NCBI RefSeq assembly: GCF_000332195.1 | Contig: NZ_KB235922.1 | Coordinates: 6,111,322-6,175,321 of the forward strand | Direction: 5' to 3' | From: Pleurocapsa sp. PCC 7319 | GTDB taxonomy: Bacteria > Cyanobacteriota > Cyanobacteriia > Cyanobacteriales > Xenococcaceae | Length of the DNA stretch: 64,000 nucleotides | Part shown: in pieces, positions 28,210 to 37,135 of the stretch | How positions within the stretch are numbered: the stretch's first letter is position 1 | Layout of the letters: each line of letters begins with the position of its first letter | Notes under the pieces: generated by a model | Databases searched by the model: none | The model's input: only the letters and a program-made list of their open reading frames with translations | What the model was told of the DNA's origin: nothing | Made by a program: the position numbers and the translations under genes

Positions 28210-28887
28210 TTATAAACTAATTAAAGTTACAGAGATATTACCTCCAAAACAGATATCCACATCTGTCCCTGGAGTGCGATCGCGTTTAGCATACTCACCT
28301 TGATAATAATAGGTATCTCCTTCGACACGGAAATCTACTGGTAAAGGATCGGTACTCGGTTCACAGAAAATAATTTTGGGTTCAGGCTGATGGGGTTCGA
28401 GATGAGGTAAATTAACATTCCAAAAGCTACCATGAGGTAAAGGACGAGCTGACAAATTCTGTAATACTCTACTTGTCCAACGAGTCGCTTGCTGCCAATC
28501 AATCACTAATGGTCGTTTAATCCAATGAGAAATAGCAATTCCAGGAATACCATGAATAGCAGCCTCTCTGACTGCGGCGACTGTACCAGAAATATAGACA
28601 TCCGTACCTAGATTTCCCCCCGCATTAATTCCTGAAAGAACTAGTTGCGTATTTTTAGCAATCTGGGTAATTGCCATGCGAGTACAATCTGTAGGGGTAC
28701 CATCTAAAGAATATTCGCTGGTTGTTTTTTGCTCTAGCTTGATTCCTTGATGAGTAGTAACTTGGTGTCCGCAGCCGGAGTACTGTTTATTAGGGGCAAC
28801 AATAATGCTTTCTCCAGTTACAGCCTGTTGCAAGGCGCGAATTCCAGGCGCATCAATCCCATCATCGTTAGTTAAGATAATCGTCAT
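28210..28887 (-). CDS. surE: 5'/3'-nucleotidase SurE
   Basis: The 225-residue protein starts MTIILTNDDGIDAPG, the SurE signature with metal-binding D8-D9, followed by APNKQYSGCGHQVT, DGTPTDCTRMA and VLSGINAGGNLG. SurE removes phosphate from nucleoside monophosphates under stress. It lies 14 bases downstream of the NatA-like ATPase gene on the same strand. That spacer is made entirely of the heptamer repeat TGATTAC. The length is slightly short for the family (usually about 250). Confidence 0.94.
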   Translation of the reverse strand: MTIILTNDDGIDAPGIRALQQAVTGESIIVAPNKQYSGCGHQVTTHQGIKLEQKTTSEYSLDGTPTDCTRMAITQIAKNTQLVLSGINAGGNLGTDVYISGTVAAVREAAIHGIPGIAISHWIKRPLVIDWQQATRWTSRVLQNLSARPLPHGSFWNVNLPHLEPHQPEPKIIFCEPSTDPLPVDFRVEGDTYYYQGEYAKRDRTPGTDVDICFGGNISVTLISL

Positions 28888-28901
28888 TACTGATTACTGA
28901 T

Positions 28902-29750
28902 TTATTGTCCTAAATAGGCTTCTAATACTGATTTATTATTTTGAATTTCTTCTGGTGTCCCCTCTGCTAAGTTTGTTCCTTCTGCCATGACCCAAACGCG
29001 ATCGCACAAGCTCATAATTACATCCATGTTATGTTCAATCACCAAAAAAGAAATTCCCTGTTGATTCCAGTTAACGATATGTTCGCAGATTTGGTTAATT
29101 AAAGTAGGGTTGACTCCTGCTGCTGGTTCATCCAACAAGATCAATTTGGGATTAGTCATCAAAGTACGAGCTATTTCCAAGAGCTTTCTTTGTCCTCCTG
29201 ATAATGCCCCAGCATAATCCTGAGCCTTAGCTGCTAACCCTACCGACTCCAAAATATCCATGGCTCGTTCCTTATTTTTTCTTTCCTCTGCTCTCAATTT
29301 TGACTGCTGAAACCAAACCTTAAAAAAATTTTCTCCAGTTTGATGTGGTGTTGCCAAAAGCATATTTTCTAAAACTGACAGACGAGAAAGCACTCTGGCT
29401 ACCTGGAACGTACGAATAAATCCCTGAGTAGCAATTTTGTGGGGCGGTAAATTATGAATTGGCTGTCGATCAAATAAGATCTTGCCCTGATCGGGCGGAA
29501 TAAAATTAGAGAGCAAATTAAATAAAGTTGTTTTGCCAGCTCCATTGGGACCAATCAATCCTGTAATACTCCCGCGATTAACTTCTATTCGGGCATTGTC
29601 TACTGCTTTGATACCTCCAAAGCTTTTGGATAATTCTGTAGCTTTGAGTAAAGAGTCTGCTGATAAATCTGGTTGCACTACTTGATTTAGATATTCATTA
29701 AGTAATTGATCTAAATTACCAAAAATTTTCGACCAAGATCCAAATCCCAT
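28902..29750 (-). CDS. Branched-chain/neutral amino-acid ABC transporter ATP-binding protein (LivG/NatA-like)
   Basis: The 282-residue protein has Walker A (GPNGAGKTT), the ABC signature (LSGGQRKLLEIA), Walker B (LILLDEP) and the LivG-specific tail VMAEGTNLAEGTPEEI. The opening SKSFGGIKAVDNARI is also characteristic of LivG. It should energise a neutral amino-acid importer with the LivH-like permease at 22.7-23.7 kb. The first 35 residues are an extension relative to bacterial LivG, and no closer ATG start is obvious. surE follows. Confidence 0.9.
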   Translation of the reverse strand: MGFGSWSKIFGNLDQLLNEYLNQVVQPDLSADSLLKATELSKSFGGIKAVDNARIEVNRGSITGLIGPNGAGKTTLFNLLSNFIPPDQGKILFDRQPIHNLPPHKIATQGFIRTFQVARVLSRLSVLENMLLATPHQTGENFFKVWFQQSKLRAEERKNKERAMDILESVGLAAKAQDYAGALSGGQRKLLEIARTLMTNPKLILLDEPAAGVNPTLINQICEHIVNWNQQGISFLVIEHNMDVIMSLCDRVWVMAEGTNLAEGTPEEIQNNKSVLEAYLGQ

Positions 29751-29850
29751 CCAACAGATGACAACTCAGTAAGTGTCCAGTATTCAACAGACATTTAGAT
29801 AAAGAAAAATTAAGGTAGTAAATAGAATGGAGTAAACTTTAGTTCATTTA

Positions 29851-30585
29851 ATGACGCAGACAAAAACACAGCACAATTCAACAGATTTTAATACAGAGGA
29901 CTCGGATGAATTAAATTCTCGCATATCTCCCTGGCTAGCCAAAATACTTTATCCTTTAGGATGTTATTTTGTTTTACCTCTTTTCTTTGGCAAAATACAA
30001 ATCACTGGACAAGAAAATATTCCTCTACAAGAACCAGTAATTATTGCACCGACACATCGCTCTCGCTGGGATGCTTTTATTGTTCCTTATGCCCTAGGAA
30101 GATTGGTTAGCGGCAGAGATTTGCGCTTTATGGTTTCTGCTAATGAGGTTAAAGGAGTGCAGGGTTGGTTTATTCGTCGTATGGGAGGATTTACCGTAAA
30201 TACAGAACGACCTCAAATTAATAGTATTCGCCACAGCATTAAATTATTGCAGCAAGCTCAGGAAATGTTGGTAATCTTTCCTGAAGGGGGAATTTTCCAT
30301 GATTACCAAATACATCCCCTCAAGAGAGGAGTTGCTTTAATTGCCTTGCAAGCAGAAACAGACAAATCAGAGAGAAGAGTTAAAATATTACCTGTGGGGA
30401 TTCGCTATAGTAAGCCTTGTCCCAGTTGGGGAACAGAAGTCAAGGTGGATATTGGGACACCGATAACAGTAGCCGAATACCTGAGCAATTCATCAAGAAA
30501 AAGCTCGCAAAAGCTAACTATAGCTTTACAGGAAAGTTTGCAGAAACTTTATGAAAATAAAGATCTTAATAATAGTTCAGACTAA
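29851..30585 (+). CDS. 1-acyl-sn-glycerol-3-phosphate acyltransferase (PlsC-like)
   Basis: The 244-residue protein has the acyltransferase motif APTHRSRWDAFI (H-x4-D), the substrate motif NTERPQINS and the F-P-E-G motif VIFPEGGIFH. A hydrophobic N-terminal segment (ILYPLGCYFVLPLFFG) likely anchors it to membrane. It should make phosphatidic acid from lysophosphatidic acid, although other lyso-lipid acceptors are possible. It is divergent from the LivG-like gene. Confidence 0.9.
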   Translation: MTQTKTQHNSTDFNTEDSDELNSRISPWLAKILYPLGCYFVLPLFFGKIQITGQENIPLQEPVIIAPTHRSRWDAFIVPYALGRLVSGRDLRFMVSANEVKGVQGWFIRRMGGFTVNTERPQINSIRHSIKLLQQAQEMLVIFPEGGIFHDYQIHPLKRGVALIALQAETDKSERRVKILPVGIRYSKPCPSWGTEVKVDIGTPITVAEYLSNSSRKSSQKLTIALQESLQKLYENKDLNNSSD

Positions 30586-30807
30586 AACCAACGTAAATAA
30601 AATTTCTAATTTAGTATAGGAATACTTTAAAGTCTATGAGATTTGACATAATAAACAGACTGATAAGTTTATAATATCGGCTTAAGAGTCGATTGAATGT
30701 CAAAATTATTTGGTCTCTTTGTGTCACAAAGCCCCCGGTGGCTGTCTGCAAAAAAACGTAACCTCAACTTCTGTTACAAGGAGTACGCTCAATAGCTTAA
30801 ACCGTCT

Positions 30808-32751
30808 ATGCCATACTCTGAGCCTAGAATTCAATGCTCGAATCATCAATGTGGAGCGTCTAATAAACTAGAAGCTCTTGTTTGCCATCGATGTAGTACG
30901 CCAATAATCAGACGCTATCTTTGGAGCAATAAAATAACAATTTCCGATGGGCAAGAGCAAACCTTAATTAATGGCAGATATTTGGCTTTGGGACCGCAAA
31001 TTTTCTTGGACACTCAACCAAGTAGTCCTCCAGTAACTCCTGAAGAAGTTCCTCAGGAAATTGTTGCTTATCTGCAATTATTTCCTTATTATCCTCATAT
31101 TCCACAAGTTTATGGTCAATTAGATGGTACAGATGCTTGGCTTTTAGATTATGGGACAGTACCCAGCAGTATTCCTGGAAAACTAGATTATCCTCAACAG
31201 CTTCTTCCCAAACTGAAATTTTTATGGTCAAGTGCTACGGCTCTTCAGCAACTGAACTGGCTATGGCAATTAGCAAAATTATGGAAACCATTATTTGCTA
31301 AGAAAGTAGCTTCTACTTTACTCAATCCAGATTTAATTAGAGTTAACGGTCAGCTAGTGCAAATACTGCAATTACATCCTGACCAAGATCATCAGCCCAG
31401 TTTGAGAGAGTTAGGTGGTTTATGGTCGCAGTGGGCAGAAGATGCTCATCCTAGCATTAGAGAAGTGCTCGAACAGCTTGCCGCTCGTCTCAAGGCAGGG
31501 CTGATTGATCAAGTTAGTCAGGCGATCGCCATTTTAGATCAAGCTGCTAATCAAACTAGAAAAGCCAGAAAATACTCATATCAAATCTATGCTCTGAGCG
31601 ACTCCGGCCCGAGCCGTAGTAACAATGAAGATGCTGCTTATCCAGTTCATAGTCAACTAGATAACATTCCTAGCTCGGAGAATTCTTTAGCTATTGTCTG
31701 CGATGGAGTGGGCGGACATGATGGTGGAGAAATAGCCTCTCAAGAGACGATTAAGTATCTACGTAGCAAAATATCAAAACTAGCTCTTCAAGACCAAAAT
31801 CATCGCCCAGGAAAAGTATTGGGAAAATTGACCAAATACATTAATGGGTCAAACGATATCATTAGTCAGCGCAATGATACTGAACAACGTCAGGAAAGAC
31901 AGCGCATGGGAACTACTCTGGTTATGACTCTCTCCTGTGCTCATGAAATGTATATTGCTCATGTAGGGGATTCTCGTATTTATTGGATTACTCCCAACAG
32001 CTGTCACCAAATAACCATTGATGATGACTTGGCATCGCGAGAAGTGCGCCTAGGTTATGCTGTCTATCGAGATTCTTTACAATACCCCTCCGCTGGAGCT
32101 TTGATTCAAGCTATAGGTATGCGAGATTCAGCGGCACTTCATCCCAATTTACAGCGTTATCTGATTGATGGTGACTGTATTTTCTTGCTTTGCACAGATG
32201 GTCTAAGTGATTTTGATCGTGTGGAACAAAATTGGCGGAGTAAGATCTTACCAGTCTTAGATGGTAATCAAGATCTACCGAGTGCAGTCAAAGAACTAAT
32301 TAGCATTGCTAATCAACAAAATGGACATGATAATGTTACCGTAGCTTTAGTTCATTGTCAGTTAGAACCTCTAGCTGATGCTTCTCAGATAAAACTTGCT
32401 TGGTCAGATGTCGAATTTGCAATTAGCGAATCTAGTTTATGGTCTGATACTAATCTGACGAATGCGATTGTGACTGACTCTACCCCTACTGAAGAAAATT
32501 CCCCAGCAGAAACCGAGATACCAGAACAACCGATTGGAGAACCATTGATTGGAGAATCGTTAACAGTCAAAAGACAACCAACATGGTTAAAACCGCTGAT
32601 TCTACTTTTAATTGTTTCTCTGGTGGCAGGGTTAGTTACACTTTTCTTGGTGCAACAAACTATTCAAAAACAAGATAAATCCAATCCTACTACAGATACT
32701 CAAGAATTAGAATTAACTGAACCAAATCAATCAGATCGATCAGATCAATAG
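30808..32751 (+). CDS. PP2C-type Ser/Thr phosphatase with N-terminal zinc ribbon, degenerate kinase-like region and C-terminal TM
   Basis: The 647-residue protein has four parts. Residues 9-36 are a zinc-ribbon-like C-x4-C...C-x2-C. Residues about 45-255 resemble a degenerate protein-kinase fold (INGRYLALGPQ, YPHIPQVYG) without visible catalytic K, HRD or DFG motifs. The PP2C domain lies at about 260-515, with SRSNNEDAAYP, VCDGVGGHDGGE, AHVGDSRIYWI, LCTDGLSDFD and GHDNVTVALVHC providing the metal-binding Asp residues. An acidic linker and one transmembrane helix (LILLLIVSLVAGLVTLFLV) close the protein. It should dephosphorylate Ser/Thr at the membrane; the partner kinase is unknown. pabC follows closely. 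Confidence 0.9.
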   Translation: MPYSEPRIQCSNHQCGASNKLEALVCHRCSTPIIRRYLWSNKITISDGQEQTLINGRYLALGPQIFLDTQPSSPPVTPEEVPQEIVAYLQLFPYYPHIPQVYGQLDGTDAWLLDYGTVPSSIPGKLDYPQQLLPKLKFLWSSATALQQLNWLWQLAKLWKPLFAKKVASTLLNPDLIRVNGQLVQILQLHPDQDHQPSLRELGGLWSQWAEDAHPSIREVLEQLAARLKAGLIDQVSQAIAILDQAANQTRKARKYSYQIYALSDSGPSRSNNEDAAYPVHSQLDNIPSSENSLAIVCDGVGGHDGGEIASQETIKYLRSKISKLALQDQNHRPGKVLGKLTKYINGSNDIISQRNDTEQRQERQRMGTTLVMTLSCAHEMYIAHVGDSRIYWITPNSCHQITIDDDLASREVRLGYAVYRDSLQYPSAGALIQAIGMRDSAALHPNLQRYLIDGDCIFLLCTDGLSDFDRVEQNWRSKILPVLDGNQDLPSAVKELISIANQQNGHDNVTVALVHCQLEPLADASQIKLAWSDVEFAISESSLWSDTNLTNAIVTDSTPTEENSPAETEIPEQPIGEPLIGESLTVKRQPTWLKPLILLLIVSLVAGLVTLFLVQQTIQKQDKSNPTTDTQELELTEPNQSDRSDQ

Positions 32752-32780
32752 TAATAGAGCGGTATGTGGGTAGGCTCAGT

Positions 32781-33563
32781 ATGTTTTGGTACGATGGTCA
32801 ATTAATCAGTCACAACTACCTTCAGATAAATATTAATCAGCCAGGATTGCTCTATGGAGCATCGGTGTTTACTACCATACGAGTATATGAAAAATCTTTG
32901 CAACATCCGTTAACATATTGGCAAGCTCACTGCGATCGCCTTAGTCACAGTATTGAGATCTTTAATTGGCAGCAACCTAATTGGCAAACATTGCAACAAG
33001 GTGCAGAATTAATTTTAGCTAGTTTCCCTGTCTTGAGAATGATGGTATTTCCCGACGGCAAAGAATTAATAGCAGGTCGTAATCTGCCATCTGACTTAAA
33101 ACAACGTCAGAGAAAGGGAATAATCGCCTGGGTTGCTACAGAACCTATCTTTAAACGGGAAGTAGCTCAACACAAAACGGGTAATTATTTGGCTGCTTAC
33201 TTAGCCCGTAATCGAGCGAAAAACTTTCACGCTCAGGAAGCAATTTTAATAGATCGCCAAGGTAATTGGTTAGAAACTAGTACTGGCAATCTTTGGGGTT
33301 GGCGAGATGGTTGTTGGTATACTCCCAAATTGGGTTCAGGAATTCTCCCAGGTATAGCGCGATCGCGATTGCTTAATTTACTTCAGAACCAGGGAACTCC
33401 GGTGGAGGAAAATATTTGGACATCTGAATTTGTGAGAACACTCCAAGGGATCTCATACTCCAATTGCGTGGTAGAAGTTATCCCCATGAAAAAAATTTTG
33501 TTTGCAGATCATCACCAAGACTATTTGCTGGTTAATTTTCCCCAGAATTTAAGTAGCTGTTAA
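32781..33563 (+). CDS. pabC: Aminotransferase class IV, 4-amino-4-deoxychorismate lyase-like
   Basis: The protein has the class IV fold: PGLLYGASVFTTIRVY near the start, K132 in HKTGNYLAAYLARN as the predicted PLP lysine, and LETSTGNLWGW plus GILPGIARSRLL in the cofactor site. PabC releases pyruvate from aminodeoxychorismate to give p-aminobenzoate for folate; branched-chain or D-amino-acid aminotransferases are the alternatives. I chose the ATG at 32781 (MFWYDGQLI); a GTG at 32766 is also in frame. The last 15 bases overlap the end of the convergent hmpF gene. Confidence 0.84.
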   Translation: MFWYDGQLISHNYLQININQPGLLYGASVFTTIRVYEKSLQHPLTYWQAHCDRLSHSIEIFNWQQPNWQTLQQGAELILASFPVLRMMVFPDGKELIAGRNLPSDLKQRQRKGIIAWVATEPIFKREVAQHKTGNYLAAYLARNRAKNFHAQEAILIDRQGNWLETSTGNLWGWRDGCWYTPKLGSGILPGIARSRLLNLLQNQGTPVEENIWTSEFVRTLQGISYSNCVVEVIPMKKILFADHHQDYLLVNFPQNLSSC

Positions 33564-35270
33564 ATCGGTTATAATATCCTCAATTTTTGTTACAGCATTG
33601 CTAGGGTTGCTGTCCAGATAAGTCCCCATCAATTGTTGCATTTCTGAAACCTCATGGTTAATCCGATCCAAAGCGTCTTGTAATGGTTGTAATTGTTGTT
33701 CGTAAAAATCTATTTGAGACTGCTGTTTAACAATACTGAGATTTAACTCGTTCCAGCTATCTTGTTGCTGAGCGATTTCTGACTCCAATTGACTTTTTTG
33801 ATGCTTCTGTTGCTCGAGATTAGCTTCTAACCTCTGAATACTTTGCTCTATCTGAGCTACTTCTTCGGCTAACTCTTGCTGTTGTTGTTGCAGCTTTTGA
33901 TGTTGTTCTTCCAAACCTTGCTTAATAGGTTCTAAATCAATATCTTGAATCTCCGAGTCAAAGTCAAAATCAATTATCCCTTGACGACGTTTCAAAACTC
34001 GAGAATGTTGTAATAAAACTTGGTGCCTTTCTTTGAGAGAACGACGCTGTCCGACTAAGGTTTGATCCAACATCTTTTTTGCTTCCTTTTCATCAGCCAA
34101 TTCTTGCTCTAAAGTTAGGCGCTCAAATTCTCCCACTTGGGCAATTTTCGCTTCTAATTCTTCAACAGCTTTACATTGCCAACCTAATTCTTCTTCTTGA
34201 TCGTTGACAAATCTGGCTACTTTTTCCAAGTCTTTTTTGAGACTTTCGACAATAGTTTCTAAATTGGGCAACGGCATATTTTCTAACTCTTGGATATCTA
34301 ACTTTTGCCCATTACCAGAGTCAGATTCAGAACCAGCCAGCATTTGTAACATATTGTCTTGAGCTTCTGACTGTAAATTAAGAAATCGAGTTAATTCCTG
34401 CTTAACTTCTAAAGACTTGAGTTCAATCCCTAACTGTTGCTCTGCGGCAGCAATAGATGCGACAAGAGACGATACTTGTTGTTGTTTAGCGGCTAATTCC
34501 GCTGCGATACGCTCCAAGTCTTGACGTTTAGTTAAAATAGCCTCAGAATTTTGCTGCAAATTTTGCCAGTGAGGTTGGAGAAGTTCTTGTTGTTTGGCGA
34601 TCGCTTCAGCCGTTAAGTTTAATTTATCTGACAATAAATTACTAGTGTCGCTAGCAGTAGTTAAAATCGCCAATTGTTGTTTAATAATATTGGCTTGCTC
34701 ATCATCCAAAATTTTAGACTGACTAACTTGCTCTTCTAGATTTCGTTGTTCTCCTCTTAACTGCTCCCAAGCACCTTGTAGTTCAGCACTTTTAGCTTCA
34801 AATTCGGCTCTGATCTGATCTGTGTCTGCTTTGGCCGCTGCAATTTCCTGTCTTTGCTGTTCAAACTGCTTAAACTCCTCCTCCATTTGCTCAACTTGTT
34901 CGAGGCGAGTTTCCATTTCGATTTGCCGCCGACTCAATTCCTCACTTTGAATTGCCAAGGACTCTTTCCACTGACTAATCTCTTGCTCTTGATCTTTAGT
35001 TTTTTCTAGTAAACGAGAGAAATTTTTTAAAACACCAATAATTTTTTGCGAGGCTAATTCTATTTGCCCTTGTATCTGACGATTAGCACCTAAGTTAACG
35101 ACAATCAAAGCTCCATCATAAAAATCATTAGTCTCTTCAAGAGTAATTGATTCATTGCTAATAATGCTCCAACTCTGATCATTGCGCTGACAGGCTATGA
35201 GCTTAAGCTTTGTCTCGACGCCGCCCATAAAACCTTTACTTTGTTTTTGTATTTCTGCCAGATATAGCAC
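33549..35270 (-). CDS. hmpF: Pilus motility taxis protein HmpF
   Basis: The 573-residue protein has the HmpF N-terminus (MLYLAEIQKQSKGFMGG, then LKLIACQRNDQSWSII). Nearly all of residues 75-560 is coiled coil rich in Q, E and L. HmpF is a cyanobacteria-specific, polarity-linked partner of type IV pilus motility in hormogonia and related cells. It is divergent from the pilH-like/cheW/mcp genes, which are the usual hmp neighbours. Its 3' end overlaps pabC tail-to-tail by 15 bases. The call is from memory of the family pattern. Confidence 0.88.
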   Translation of the reverse strand: MLYLAEIQKQSKGFMGGVETKLKLIACQRNDQSWSIISNESITLEETNDFYDGALIVVNLGANRQIQGQIELASQKIIGVLKNFSRLLEKTKDQEQEISQWKESLAIQSEELSRRQIEMETRLEQVEQMEEEFKQFEQQRQEIAAAKADTDQIRAEFEAKSAELQGAWEQLRGEQRNLEEQVSQSKILDDEQANIIKQQLAILTTASDTSNLLSDKLNLTAEAIAKQQELLQPHWQNLQQNSEAILTKRQDLERIAAELAAKQQQVSSLVASIAAAEQQLGIELKSLEVKQELTRFLNLQSEAQDNMLQMLAGSESDSGNGQKLDIQELENMPLPNLETIVESLKKDLEKVARFVNDQEEELGWQCKAVEELEAKIAQVGEFERLTLEQELADEKEAKKMLDQTLVGQRRSLKERHQVLLQHSRVLKRRQGIIDFDFDSEIQDIDLEPIKQGLEEQHQKLQQQQQELAEEVAQIEQSIQRLEANLEQQKHQKSQLESEIAQQQDSWNELNLSIVKQQSQIDFYEQQLQPLQDALDRINHEVSEMQQLMGTYLDSNPSNAVTKIEDIITDLTAT

Positions 35271-35971
35271 TCTTGCCGTCCCCTTGATTTTTTCTGTGCT
35301 GAAACTCAGAAAAATTAAGCTTTTCCAGTTTACTGTTGATTTATTAAAACATCCAGCTAAAAATTGGATTTCAAGTCATTACTATTAAAATTTATTGATT
35401 TTAATATCCCCAGCATAACCATCATCAGAATTGGTTGCCAAGGTTTTTTGTTGCCTAACTTTTGATGACAATCAGATTTTTTTAACATGACACTAAGTGT
35501 TGATAATGACGTGGCGATTGGTCAAAAAGTAGAGTATATTCTGAAGCGTAGAGGTGTTATTGACTATATTTTACAGATTATATCTCAGTAATCAGTAAAA
35601 TCTCGGAAATCAAACCTAATTTAATCGGTTTTAAGCTAATTTTTCGGAATTAAATGGAGGTTAAATATGTAACTTACCACAATATTTCTAATTCTGTTGA
35701 TAAACTGGAGTTTTCCTGGTTTTAGCTGACAGGAATTATGGTATTCGTATTAAAGTCAGCATTGTGTTTGGTATTGTTAATTTTAATTGAAAACATCACG
35801 GCAATAAAAGCTACTAGTTTGGCTATAAATTCAGAGTAGTTAGCAGAAAATCTTGCTCCTTGATATTGATTGTCAGCAAGCAAATAATTATTAGTGAATT
35901 ATTTGCCATTCAACTAAATTGATTCCTAAGTAGACTTTAATTAAAGTATGACTTTTCATATATAGCGTGTT
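35271..35971. promoter_or_regulatory. 700-base divergent regulatory region of the hmp/pil chemotaxis locus
   Basis: This gap should carry promoters for hmpF and for the pilH-like operon. It has one short open frame at 35487-35591 (listed separately) and a partial heptamer repeat (CAGTAATCAGTA near 35585). No terminator or riboswitch is evident. Confidence 0.45.
35487..35591 (+). CDS. Possible 34-residue small protein, unverified
   Basis: The ATG at 35487 opens a frame of 34 codons with a mixed-charge N-terminus and an amphipathic C-terminal half (VEYILKRRGVIDYILQIIS). There is no clear Shine-Dalgarno sequence and no recognised family. It lies in the regulatory gap upstream of the motility operon. 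It may be chance. Confidence 0.2.
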   Translation: MTLSVDNDVAIGQKVEYILKRRGVIDYILQIISQ

Positions 35972-36337
35972 ATGAGCAAAGTTCTAATCGTAGAAGATAG
36001 TTTGGCACAAAGACAAATGATTTCCGATCTTTTGAAAGGTAGCGGACTTAAAGTAACCGTTGCTTGCGATGGAGTAGAAGCCTTAGAGCATCTGGAGACA
36101 TTTAACCCTGACATTGTCGTAATGGATATTGTGATGCCCAGAATGAATGGCTATGAACTATGTCGTCGCTTGAAATCAGATCCTAAAACTCAAAATGTTC
36201 CCGTGGTTATGTGTTCTTCCAAGGGAGAAGAATTTGATCGTTATTGGGGCATGAAACAAGGTGCAGATGCCTATATTGCTAAACCTTTTCAACCAGTAGA
36301 ATTAATTGGTACTGTCAAACAGTTGCTTAGAGCCTAA
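35972..36337 (+). CDS. PilH/HmpB-like response regulator (REC only)
   Basis: The 121-residue single receiver domain has the acidic pocket VEDS, phospho-acceptor D52 in VVMDIVMPRMNG, a conserved S/T region (VVMCSS) and the switch lysine in YIAKPFQPVE. It lacks an output domain, as in PilG/PilH/CheY. It heads a run with cheW and mcp genes. In cyanobacterial pilus chemotaxis such proteins tune pilus polarity or activity. Confidence 0.9.
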   Translation: MSKVLIVEDSLAQRQMISDLLKGSGLKVTVACDGVEALEHLETFNPDIVVMDIVMPRMNGYELCRRLKSDPKTQNVPVVMCSSKGEEFDRYWGMKQGADAYIAKPFQPVELIGTVKQLLRA

Positions 36338-36396
36338 ATCAAAATTGTTTATTGACTAGGATCATGAGCAACTAGCATATTTATAGAAAAAACACT

Positions 36397-36927
36397 ATGG
36401 TTAGCAACCCAGAACTGTATACCGAGAGTGGTCTTGATTTATCTTTAGATATACAGCCATTAGAAAATCCGGAAGGAGAACTTCATCTTCGTTTCTACTT
36501 AGCTTCGGGTGAAGCCTGTGCCTTTCCCGCAACTGGTATTGCTGAAGTAATGCAACAAACACCAGATCAGATTGCCCCAATTCCCAATGCTTCTCCCCTG
36601 TTATTGGGAACCATTAATTTGAGAGGAAAGGTGATCTGGGTGGCAGATTTAGGGCAATTTCTAGGAGATAGTGGAGTTCTCAAAACGGATCGTCCCACAA
36701 TTCCTGTCATTGCGATCGAAGATCAAGAGCAGATATTAGGTTTAGCAATCAATAGCATTGGAGATATGGATTGGTTGGATGTAGAGCAACTAGAAATCTA
36801 CCATCCTCCATCAGATACTATGGCTCCTTTCGTTCAAGCGCAATGGCAAGTAGAAGATTCAAGTAATCAAATTATTAATTTATTAGACCCGGGTAAGATT
36901 CTTAGATCTGCACGATGGGCTACTTAA
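36397..36927 (+). CDS. CheW-like adaptor (PilI/HmpC type)
   Basis: The 176-residue protein has a CheW domain: FYLASGEACAFPATGIAEVM, LLGTINLRGKVIWVADLGQF and LGLAINSIGDMDWLD. It links a chemoreceptor to a CheA kinase. It lies 59 bases after the receiver gene and before the mcp gene. The N-terminal 25 residues are a short acidic extension. Confidence 0.9.
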   Translation: MVSNPELYTESGLDLSLDIQPLENPEGELHLRFYLASGEACAFPATGIAEVMQQTPDQIAPIPNASPLLLGTINLRGKVIWVADLGQFLGDSGVLKTDRPTIPVIAIEDQEQILGLAINSIGDMDWLDVEQLEIYHPPSDTMAPFVQAQWQVEDSSNQIINLLDPGKILRSARWAT

Positions 36928-37135
36928 ATCTATATTAAATGGCGAATAATTAACACATAAGTTAAAGCTTATACTTATTGACCGATATAGAGAAAACATC
37001 ATTTACTCATGAGAGTTTTCTAATTTCTTATTAAATTTAACAGCCATTGTAGAGTCAAAACATACATACATAAAGTAACTAACTATCAAGAACAACGTCA
37101 GCAACGAAAACTTAGATTAATTTGGCAAGAAGCAT

